DNA of 12,213 bases. It comes from an uncultured Clostridia bacterium (GTDB lineage Bacteria > Bacillota > Clostridia > Oscillospirales > Ruminococcaceae). Below, one piece after another: positions 1 through 6,124 of the stretch (position 1 is its first letter; each line of letters begins with the position of its first letter). The position numbers and the translations under genes are program-made. The notes under the pieces are model-generated. The model did not search any database and was not told the DNA's origin. It saw only the letters and a program-made list of their open reading frames with translations. The stretch spans positions 1 through 12,213 of the forward strand of contig CAMWNQ010000044.1 of assembly GCA_947175655.1 (NCBI GenBank). Reading direction: 5' to 3'.

Positions 1-50
1 ATAATAAGCAGTATGGTTATATATGCATATAAATCAAAAATTTAATATCG

Positions 51-240
51 CAAACGGTGCTTTAGGTTATATATTTTATTCAATATAATGCTAAAGGTAA
101 AAGGGAATCAGGTGAAAATCCTGAGCGAACTCGTCACTGTATTTGAGGAGTGCAGAACTTTTAATATATGTCACTGAGATTTTATCGGGAAGGCTTAGTT
201 CTGTATGATGATTCATAAGTCAGGAAACCTGCCGTTTTGT
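51..240 (+). promoter_or_regulatory. Cobalamin (B12) riboswitch aptamer
   Basis: The conserved Cbl-riboswitch blocks occur in order. There is AAAAGGGAA near 99-108 followed by a GGTGAAAATCC arm (111-121), GTCACTGT (133-140), TCACTGAG (171-178), CGGGAAGGC (186-194), and the B12 box AAGTCAGGAAACCTGCC (217-233), which differs from the usual AAGTCAGGAGACCTGCC at one base. A closing P1 helix can form between CAAACGG (51-57) and CCGTTTTG (232-239). It lies upstream of the chelatase gene on the same strand, so adenosyl- or other cobalamin would be expected to lower expression of the uptake locus. A possible but weak -10 (TATAAA, 28-33) lies just upstream; no convincing -35 is visible before the window edge. 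Confidence 0.95.
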
Positions 241-465
241 AAGGTACAGGAATTTTAAAATTTAAGTATTTCAGAAATTCCAAATCACGAGGTATTGATT
301 GTACATATACTAAGCACTGCTTTTTGTATTTTAAAATCTATAAAGACAGGAGCTGTATTTCTTGTACTTTCTTTTCGGGATTATCTTAATTCATAATGAA
401 AAGAAGGTATTTTTTATTGTCAATATTTCTGATTGGGAAATGAAAACCAGTCGGAGGAAAAATTT
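241..465 (+). promoter_or_regulatory. Riboswitch expression platform / 5' leader
   Basis: These 225 nt separate the B12 aptamer from the chelatase start and hold no convincing gene. Immediately after the aptamer, 241-252 (AAGGTACAGGAA) can pair with 359-370 (TTCTTGTACTTT) in a 12-pair helix with two G-U pairs. A smaller hairpin, GGAATTT (249-255) with AAATTCC (275-281), uses part of the same strand and so competes with it. The long helix runs into a pyrimidine-rich stretch (TTTCTTTTC, 368-376), but the loop is too long for a normal terminator. The ribosome binding site GGAGG (453-457) is not obviously sequestered. Whether control is by transcription or translation cannot be decided by eye. 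Confidence 0.5.
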
Positions 466-1506
466 ATGAAAAAGATAAATTCAATGATTATCGCATCAAT
501 GTTTATTCCATCAGTTCTGACAGCATGCGGAGATAATTCTTCATCAGATACTGAAAGCAAAATCAATAATATTAATTCAGAAAGTTCAATATCAGATTCT
601 TCATCTGAGTCAAATATCAATTATGACAGCGATGGTGAAAGCAAAAATGAAGATGATGAAGAAAATTATAATACGGGAGATGCATCTTTGGATAACGCAA
701 GAAATCAGAACCGAATAGGTGAAAATGAACTTTTAGTTATCAGTTTTGGTACAAGTTTTAACGACAGCCGTAGACTTACAATCGGAGCAATTGAAGATGA
801 GCTTGAAGAATCATTTCCGAATTATTCTGTAAGAAGAGGATTTACAGCTAATATAGTTATTGACCATATTAAAAGACGTGATGGCATATCAATTGATGAT
901 ATTGAAGAATCCCTGAAAAGAGCTGTTGATAATGGTGTAAAAAATCTCGTTGTACAGCCAACGCATCTTATGAATGGTATTGAATATGATGAGCTTACAA
1001 GTAAGATAGCAAATTATTCAGATGCTTTTGAAAAAGTAGCAATAGGTGAACCCCTTTTAACAAGTGAAGATGACTTTAAGAAAGTGGAAGAAGCTATAGT
1101 TGACTGGACAAGTGAATATGATGATGGCAAAACAGCGATATGCTTTATGGGACACGGTACAGAAGCGGATTCAAATAAAGTATATAAGGAATTGCAGGAT
1201 ATGCTTACAGCTGACGGACATAAAAATTATTTCATAGGAACTGTTGAGGCTGAACCTTCTTTGGATGATGTACTTTCAGCGGTAAAATCCGGAAGTTATG
1301 AAAGAGTAGTTCTTGAACCACTTATGGTAGTTTCCGGTGACCACGCAAATAATGATATGGCAGGCGATGAAGAGGATTCATGGAAATCAGTTTTTGAAAA
1401 AGAGGGATTCAAGGTTGAATGCCTTTTAAGAGGACTTGGTGAAAATGAATCAATAAGAGAAATCTACACTGAACACGCCAAGAAAGCTATCGATTCCATT
1501 TCTTAA
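466..1506 (+). CDS. cbiK: Exported lipoprotein CbiK-type cobaltochelatase
   Basis: This 346-residue protein has a lipoprotein signal (lipobox LTAC, Cys21), a Ser/Asn/Asp/Glu-rich tether to about residue 85, and a full-length CbiK domain (about 86-346). CbiK inserts cobalt into sirohydrochlorin in the anaerobic B12 pathway. Family landmarks are VISFGTSF (91-98), QPTHLMNGIEY (164-174), FMGHGTE (227-233), GTVEAEPSLDD (258-268) and GDHANNDMAGD (291-301). The expected metal ligands are present: His230, Glu261 and His293. The second His often seen in GHGTxH is Ala234 here. ATG 466 is chosen because GGAGG (453-457) lies 8 nt upstream and the signal peptide begins there; an upstream TTG at 433 would put the SD inside the coding region. 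Periplasmic CbiK is known in Desulfovibrio, but a lipid-anchored form in a B12-regulated transporter locus is less familiar. The substrate outside the cell is unknown. Confidence 0.88.
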   Translation: MKKINSMIIASMFIPSVLTACGDNSSSDTESKINNINSESSISDSSSESNINYDSDGESKNEDDEENYNTGDASLDNARNQNRIGENELLVISFGTSFNDSRRLTIGAIEDELEESFPNYSVRRGFTANIVIDHIKRRDGISIDDIEESLKRAVDNGVKNLVVQPTHLMNGIEYDELTSKIANYSDAFEKVAIGEPLLTSEDDFKKVEEAIVDWTSEYDDGKTAICFMGHGTEADSNKVYKELQDMLTADGHKNYFIGTVEAEPSLDDVLSAVKSGSYERVVLEPLMVVSGDHANNDMAGDEEDSWKSVFEKEGFKVECLLRGLGENESIREIYTEHAKKAIDSIS

Positions 1507-1627
1507 TATTAAGACATTGCGATTCCAGATTTATTCTTGATTTGTGTTATTTGCAGACAATCACAATTTATAATGATTTTATAACTTTATGCAGAGAACT
1601 GGAATCATTTGAAACGGCAGAAAATTA

Positions 1628-1652
1628 AAAGACGGCTTTTGCCGTCTTTTTT
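1628..1652 (+). terminator. Intrinsic terminator between cbiK-like gene and next lipoprotein
   Basis: The stem GACGGC (1631-1636) / GCCGTC (1641-1646) has a TTTT loop. It is extended by flanking A and T runs and followed by six T (1647-1652). It is the only GC-rich hairpin in this part of the window. It would reduce transcription from the riboswitch into the downstream transporter genes. The next ribosome binding site begins right after the T run (GAAAGGA, 1653-1659), so some read-through or a separate promoter in 1507-1625 must supply the rest of the locus. A TATAAT occurs at 1569-1574, but no well-spaced -35 accompanies it. Confidence 0.75.
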
Positions 1653-1668
1653 GAAAGGAAAAATAATT

Positions 1669-2565
1669 ATGAAAAATAAAAAAAGAAAATTAATATTTTT
1701 ATCAGCTTTACTGATGGTCAGTATGATTTTCTCAGGTTGTTCAGAAAAAACAGAAATTTCAAACAATTCAGTTGATGTAAATAATTCAAGTGTTACTGAT
1801 GAAACAAGCAAAGAACACGCTACTGCACCAATACAGGAAATCATAATTGAAAGCGAACCTGTTTTTGCAAATGATTTGAAAGATGGTATATATAATATTA
1901 CTGTTGATTCAAGTTCATCAATGTTTAAGATTGATAATTGTCAGCTTACTGTTTCAGATGGCAAAATGACAGCAATTATGACTATGAGTGGTAAAGGTTA
2001 TCTTTATTTATTTATGGGAAAAGGCGAAGATGCAACAGATGAAAGCAAGTATATAAATTATGAAGAGTCCGAAGATGGTACTCATAAATTCACTGTACCT
2101 GTTGAATCTCTGAATTCTCCTGTTGAATGTTCCGCTTACAGCAAAAAGAAAGAAGAATGGTATGACCGCACTATAGTATTTCGTTCTGATAATATTCCTG
2201 ATGAATCATTTAAAAACATCACTATCAATACAGCTGAAAGTCTTGAACTTGAAGACGGAGAGTATAAAATAGATGTGAGTCTTTCAGGGGGTTCAGGAAA
2301 AGCAAAAATTGAATCACCGGCTAATCTCAAAGTCAAAAACGGTGTTGCATATGCTGAAATAATATGGGGAAGTTCAAGCTATGACTATATGTTAGTTGAT
2401 GAACAGAAAATAGAACCTGAAAATACTGAAGGAAATTCAGTATTTATAATTCCGGTAAAGGCTTTTGATAAAAAAATACAGGTTTCAGCAGATACAACAG
2501 CAATGAGTACTCCTCACGAGATTGAATATGAACTGTTTTTTGATTCAGGAACTATAACACAATGA
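1669..2565 (+). CDS. Lipoprotein with tandem NEAT-like beta domains
   Basis: This is a 298-residue lipoprotein with a basic N-terminus, hydrophobic segment, lipobox FSGC (Cys24) and a polar Ser/Asn/Thr linker to about residue 60. The rest is two diverged copies of one beta-rich unit, about 72-173 and 196-293. They align at DGIYNITV/DGEYKIDV, QLTVSDGKMTA/NLKVKNGVAYA, GYLYLFMG/SYDYMLVD, KFTVPVESL/FIIPVKAFD and a closing beta strand (RTIVFRSD/YELFFDS). The pattern of about 100-residue repeats beginning DG-x-Y with a Tyr-rich middle resembles surface heme-binding NEAT domains, but I cannot assign the family with certainty. It lies between a chelatase and a BtuF-like protein, which suggests capture or hand-over of a corrinoid, porphyrin or metal. 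ATG 1669 has GAAAGGA 9 nt upstream and starts a proper signal; an in-frame upstream ATG at 1609 would place the terminator hairpin in the gene. Confidence 0.75.
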   Translation: MKNKKRKLIFLSALLMVSMIFSGCSEKTEISNNSVDVNNSSVTDETSKEHATAPIQEIIIESEPVFANDLKDGIYNITVDSSSSMFKIDNCQLTVSDGKMTAIMTMSGKGYLYLFMGKGEDATDESKYINYEESEDGTHKFTVPVESLNSPVECSAYSKKKEEWYDRTIVFRSDNIPDESFKNITINTAESLELEDGEYKIDVSLSGGSGKAKIESPANLKVKNGVAYAEIIWGSSSYDYMLVDEQKIEPENTEGNSVFIIPVKAFDKKIQVSADTTAMSTPHEIEYELFFDSGTITQ

Positions 2566-3716
2566 TGAAATTTAGATATATTTTATTTACAGTTGTATTC
2601 TTTACTTTTTGTTGCTTGACATCTTGTGAATCTTATGAAAGCAGAGAAAAAGTCGAACAGAGTATTATAGATATAAATAAAAAAACAGGAAGTATGGAAC
2701 TTCAATATGCTACACAGTTCAGTGTTGATTATTATGAAGATAATATATCAGTGATAAGTATAAATGATGGTGAAAAATATATGCTTATTCCTGAAAATAC
2801 CGAAGTTCCTGAAAATATTGAAGAAGATATTAAAATAATAAAAAAACCTGTAAAAAATATTTATATGCAGGCATCATCAGCAGTAGATTTAGTAAATGAA
2901 ATAGGTTCACTTGACAGTATACGTGCAGTATCAACAGCAAAAAAAGACTGGTATCTTGAAGACGTAAAAAATGCACTTGATGAAGAAAAGATAATATATG
3001 TCGGGAAATACTCTTCACCGGATTATGAAACAATAATATCAGAGCAGTGCAGTTTGGCTATTGAATCTACTATGATATATCATAGTCCAGAAGTAAAGGA
3101 ACAACTGGAAAATCAAGGCATAACGGTAATGGTTGAACGTTCAAGCTATGAGGAACACCCTCTGGGACGAATGGAATGGATAAAGCTTTATGGACTTTTA
3201 CTTGATAAGGAAGATGAAGCAAATAACTTTTTCAATGAAAAATTAGAGATGCTTAACAATATAACATCAGATAAAAAGACTGAAAAAACAGCAGTTTTCT
3301 TTTATATCACTTCAAATGGATATGTAAATGTAAGAAAATCCGGAGATTATATTTCAAAAATGATAGAACTTGCAGGCGGAGACTATATATTAAAACCTGA
3401 AGATTTAAATGTTGAAGAAAATGCACTTTCAACAATGAATATGCAGTTTGAATCATTTTATGCACTTGCAAAGGATGCTGATTATATTATATATAACAGT
3501 ACGATTGATGGAGGTCTTTTAACTCTTGATGAATTGATTGCAAAAAACAGTCTGCTTGCAGATTTCAGGGCAGTTAAAAACAATAATGTATGGTGCAGTG
3601 ATAAAAATATGTTTCAGCAAACTACAGGGACAGCAGATGTAATTTATGATTTACATAAAATATTTAAAGATGATGCAGAAAATCAGGATTTGAATTTTTT
3701 ATATAAATTGGATTAA
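2562..3716 (+). CDS. btuF: BtuF/FecB-type ABC transporter substrate-binding lipoprotein
   Basis: This 384-residue protein has a lipobox LTSC (Cys22) and a periplasmic-binding-protein class III fold (PF01497-like) from about 95 to 365. The sequence from AVDLVNEIGSLDSIRAVS (107-124) and the YVGKYSSPDYETIISEQCSL area (146-165) follow the usual order of this family, with the EEHPLGRMEWIKLYGLLL segment (197-214) typical of the Firmicutes branch. These proteins bind corrinoids, heme or ferric siderophores and deliver them to a FecCD permease. The start overlaps the previous stop by 4 nt (ATGA), so translation is probably coupled; a second ATG at 2565 is equally possible. The insertion at 38-95, with an extra beta-rich stretch before the first lobe, makes it longer than E. 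coli BtuF (about 266 aa). Corrinoid specificity is inferred from the riboswitch. Confidence 0.85.
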   Translation: MMKFRYILFTVVFFTFCCLTSCESYESREKVEQSIIDINKKTGSMELQYATQFSVDYYEDNISVISINDGEKYMLIPENTEVPENIEEDIKIIKKPVKNIYMQASSAVDLVNEIGSLDSIRAVSTAKKDWYLEDVKNALDEEKIIYVGKYSSPDYETIISEQCSLAIESTMIYHSPEVKEQLENQGITVMVERSSYEEHPLGRMEWIKLYGLLLDKEDEANNFFNEKLEMLNNITSDKKTEKTAVFFYITSNGYVNVRKSGDYISKMIELAGGDYILKPEDLNVEENALSTMNMQFESFYALAKDADYIIYNSTIDGGLLTLDELIAKNSLLADFRAVKNNNVWCSDKNMFQQTTGTADVIYDLHKIFKDDAENQDLNFLYKLD

Positions 3717-3749
3717 AAGACAATATAATAATATTTTAAGGAGTTTTTT

Positions 3750-4760
3750 ATGAAAAAAAGACATATGATATGTTTTTCTGTTCTCATTATGCTTCTTATC
3801 TTTCTTATGGGATTAAATATAAGTCTTGGGAGCGTTAAAATTCCTGTCAGTGAAATTTTTGATATAATAACAGGAAAGAGTAATAATATTTCTTTTGTAA
3901 ATATAGTAAAGGAAATACGTTTTCCCCGAATAATGGCATCTATAATACTCGGAGGTGCATTATCAGTATCGGGATTTCTTTTGCAGACATTTTTTGCAAA
4001 TCCTATAGCAGGCCCTTTTGTATTGGGTATATCATCAGGTGCAAAGCTTACAGTAGCACTTGCGATGATATTTTTTCTTCAAAGAGGTATGATTTTGAAT
4101 TCTGCTTCAATGATAGCAGTTTCCTTTATTGGCTCAATGATTTCTATGGGATTTATTCTTCTTATATCCGGAAGAGTAAAAAAAAGTTCGATGCTTGTAG
4201 TAAGTGGAATAATGATTGGATATATATGCTCATCTGTTACTGATTTTATTGTTACTTTTGCTGATGATTCAAATATAGTCAGTCTGCATAACTGGTCTAT
4301 GGGCAGTTTTTCCGGAATAGACAATAAAGATGTAAAAGTGATGTCAATAGTAATACTTACTGCTGTTGTATTTACTTTTGTCATTTCAAAACAGATAGGA
4401 GCTTATCAGCTTGGAGAAGTGTATGCGCAGAATCTCGGAGTAAATATAAAGTTATTCAGACTGATGCTTATAATACTTTCAAGTATACTTTCTGCAAGCG
4501 TTACAGCTTTTGCAGGACCTGTTTCATTTGTAGGAATAGCAGTACCACATCTGATAAAAAATTTTTTCGGAACTTCAAAGCCTGCTATTGTTATACCAGC
4601 ATCATTTTTCGGAGGAGCATCATTCTGTCTTTTATGTGACCTAATTGCAAGAATGATATTTGCACCTACAGAATTAAGTATAAGTTCTGTAACAGCTGTA
4701 CTTGGAGCACCTGTTGTAATATTTATAATGCTGAAAAACAGCAAATCAAAACAGAGGTAA
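3750..4760 (+). CDS. btuC: FecCD/BtuC-type ABC transporter permease
   Basis: This 336-residue integral membrane protein is the usual length for the family, with about ten hydrophobic segments. Hallmarks are the EIRFPRIMASIILGGALSV region (55-73), NPIAGPFVLGISSGA (84-98), the ATPase-coupling loop GPVSFVGIAVPHLIK (256-270) and the C-terminal RMIFAPTELSISSVTAVLGAP (301-321). It forms the transmembrane channel for the substrate bound by the preceding lipoprotein. A strong SD, AAGGAG (3738-3743), lies 6 nt before ATG. It sits 33 nt after the binding protein gene and 5 nt before the ATPase gene, as in a classic btuFCD/fecBCDE order. The substrate (cobalamin, cobinamide, heme or siderophore) is not readable from the permease itself; the B12 riboswitch favours a corrinoid. 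Confidence 0.92.
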   Translation: MKKRHMICFSVLIMLLIFLMGLNISLGSVKIPVSEIFDIITGKSNNISFVNIVKEIRFPRIMASIILGGALSVSGFLLQTFFANPIAGPFVLGISSGAKLTVALAMIFFLQRGMILNSASMIAVSFIGSMISMGFILLISGRVKKSSMLVVSGIMIGYICSSVTDFIVTFADDSNIVSLHNWSMGSFSGIDNKDVKVMSIVILTAVVFTFVISKQIGAYQLGEVYAQNLGVNIKLFRLMLIILSSILSASVTAFAGPVSFVGIAVPHLIKNFFGTSKPAIVIPASFFGGASFCLLCDLIARMIFAPTELSISSVTAVLGAPVVIFIMLKNSKSKQR

Positions 4761-4765
4761 AATTT

Positions 4766-5866
4766 ATGAAAGATAGTATTTTATATACTGACAGGCTTTC
4801 AGTAGGATATGATAAAAAAATACTGATAGAAGATATAAATATAAAAATAAGTGCCGGAAAAATTTTTACACTTATAGGTGCTAACGGAGCAGGAAAATCA
4901 ACCATCTTAAAAAGCATTTCCAAACAGCTTGAATTAATATCCGGAACAGTTTATATAAATACAAAAAATATTAATCTGATAAAAAACAGAGAATTTTCAA
5001 AATCTGTATCAATAATGATGACAGAACGTATAAATCCGGAATTAATGACTTGCAGGGATATTATAGAATACGGCAGATATCCATACACAGGGCAGTTCGG
5101 AACTCTTTCAGAATATGATAAAAATAAAGTTGATGAGGCTATAAGACTTGTAAATGCAGAAGAAATAGCTGAAAAGAATTTTAATTTCATAAGTGACGGT
5201 CAAAAACAGAGAGTTATGCTTGCAAAAGCGATATGTCAAGAACCTGATATTCTTATTCTTGATGAACCCACTTCTTTTTTAGATATATATCATAAACTTG
5301 AGCTTTTTGATATACTTAAAAAACTTGTATATCAAAAAAATATAGCAGTTATTATGTCACTTCACGAGATTGATTTTGCACAGAAAATTTCTGATTATAT
5401 TATCTGTATAAATGGCGATAAAATAGACCGCATAGGAACACCGGAAGAAATATTTTCTGGTGAATATATAAGCAGACTTTATAATATTCCGTCCGGCATT
5501 TATAATGAATATTATGGTACGCCTGAACTTAAAGCAGTGACTGGAAATCCTGAAGTATTTGTAATTTCGGGACAGGGCAGGGGAATAAATACATATCGTA
5601 GACTGCAAAGACTTAACATTCCGTTTTCAGCTGGTATAATTCACGAAAATGATATAGAATATCCGGTTGCAAAAGCATTGGCATCAGAATTAGTATCAGA
5701 GAAGGCATTTGAACCTATAGGTGAAGATGCCTTTAAAAAAGCTCTTGATATGATTGATTCGTGTAAAAAAGTAATATGCTGTCTTGAGAGTTTCGGCACT
5801 ATGAATAATTATAACAGAAATCTTTTTGAGTACTCTAAGGAAAAAAGATATTTAAATATTTTGTAA
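4766..5866 (+). CDS. btuD: BtuD/FecE-type ABC ATPase with extra C-terminal domain
   Basis: This 366-residue protein has a complete ABC nucleotide-binding domain in about 1-250. It shows Walker A GANGAGKST (38-46), a signature in the variant form ISDGQ (142-146) instead of LSGGQ, Walker B ILILDEP (162-168), D-loop SFLD (170-173) and switch His200. It energises the FecCD permease from the cytoplasmic face. FecE/BtuD proteins usually end near 250-265 residues. Here a further domain of about 110 residues follows (256-366), beginning LKAVTGNPEVFVISGQGRG, with a conserved-looking HENDIEYPVAKALASE stretch (293-308) and CCLESFGTMN (338-347). It is rich in alternating strands and helices and may regulate transport; I do not recognise a named function. 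The gene starts 5 nt after the permease stop, with AGAGG 8 nt before ATG. No clear terminator follows before the next promoter at 5871. Confidence 0.9.
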   Translation: MKDSILYTDRLSVGYDKKILIEDINIKISAGKIFTLIGANGAGKSTILKSISKQLELISGTVYINTKNINLIKNREFSKSVSIMMTERINPELMTCRDIIEYGRYPYTGQFGTLSEYDKNKVDEAIRLVNAEEIAEKNFNFISDGQKQRVMLAKAICQEPDILILDEPTSFLDIYHKLELFDILKKLVYQKNIAVIMSLHEIDFAQKISDYIICINGDKIDRIGTPEEIFSGEYISRLYNIPSGIYNEYYGTPELKAVTGNPEVFVISGQGRGINTYRRLQRLNIPFSAGIIHENDIEYPVAKALASELVSEKAFEPIGEDAFKKALDMIDSCKKVICCLESFGTMNNYNRNLFEYSKEKRYLNIL

Positions 5867-5870
5867 TCCC

Positions 5871-5899
5871 TTGACATTTATATCAAAATTACTTATAAT
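5871..5899 (+). promoter_or_regulatory. Consensus sigma-A promoter for dockerin gene
   Basis: Perfect TTGACA (5871-5876) and TATAAT (5894-5899) are separated by 17 nt. It begins 4 nt after the ATPase stop codon. The start of transcription would be near 5906, giving a 5' leader of about 220 nt before the dockerin protein start at 6125. It is the only textbook promoter in the window. Confidence 0.85.
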
Positions 5900-5905
5900 T
5901 AATTA

Positions 5906-6124
5906 TGATAATATGTGATAATTGCTTATATCGTTTAAATTTCAACACAAAAATAATAAGGATTCTCACTCCTCTTTAGGTGGTGAGGGCAATTGTCAAG
6001 TAAAATTAACAGTAGTGACGGGCGGAATGAAATGGTATCCCTCACTGACACGAAGCAATACATAATGCAGATTATTGTCACATTCCTGAAAATGCCAGTA
6101 TGGATTGAAACAAGGAGAAAAAAT
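5906..6124 (+). promoter_or_regulatory. Long structured 5' leader, possible transposon-tail relic
   Basis: This 219-nt leader is less AT-rich than its surroundings in 5961-6060. CTCAC (5965-5969) pairs with GTGAG (5983-5987), with an inner CCT/AGG stem and a short loop. The strand GTGAGGG (5983-5989) is also perfectly complementary to CCCTCAC (6039-6045), which can alternatively pair with AGTGA-C-GGG (6014-6022, one bulged C). These pairings exclude one another. One frame is open from 5958 to 6064 and ends in residues GGMKWYPSLTRSNT before a stop. This reads like the C-terminal tail of an IS200/IS605 accessory (TnpB-like) protein, so the stretch could be a transposon right-end relic. No T run follows the hairpins, so they are not intrinsic terminators. 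Regulatory role and relic origin are both inference. Confidence 0.35.

Noticed and set aside
396..443. Fifteen-codon leader peptide MKRRYFLLSIFLIGK in the riboswitch leader
   Set aside because: No ribosome binding site precedes it and no regulatory run of codons is visible, although its basic-hydrophobic start looks like a signal-peptide fragment.
433..465. Upstream TTG start adding 11 residues to the chelatase
   Set aside because: It would place the GGAGG ribosome binding site inside the gene and bury the lipoprotein signal; ATG 466 has ideal spacing.
1609..1668. In-frame ATG extending the tandem-domain lipoprotein by 20 residues
   Set aside because: The extension translates the terminator hairpin and displaces the signal peptide from the N-terminus.
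2562..3716. Heme or siderophore specificity for the ABC transporter
   Set aside because: The family alone allows it, but the only regulatory signal seen is a B12 riboswitch, so corrinoid uptake is preferred; not excluded.
4079..4744. Minus-strand open frames of about 100 codons opposite the permease
   Set aside because: They mirror the coding strand of an unmistakable FecCD gene and have no family resemblance; similar minus-strand frames elsewhere in the window are shadows too.
5993..6124. TTG-initiated 44-residue extension of the dockerin protein
   Set aside because: No SD is present before it, the signal peptide starts at ATG 6125 with a good SD, and the extension lies in the structured leader.
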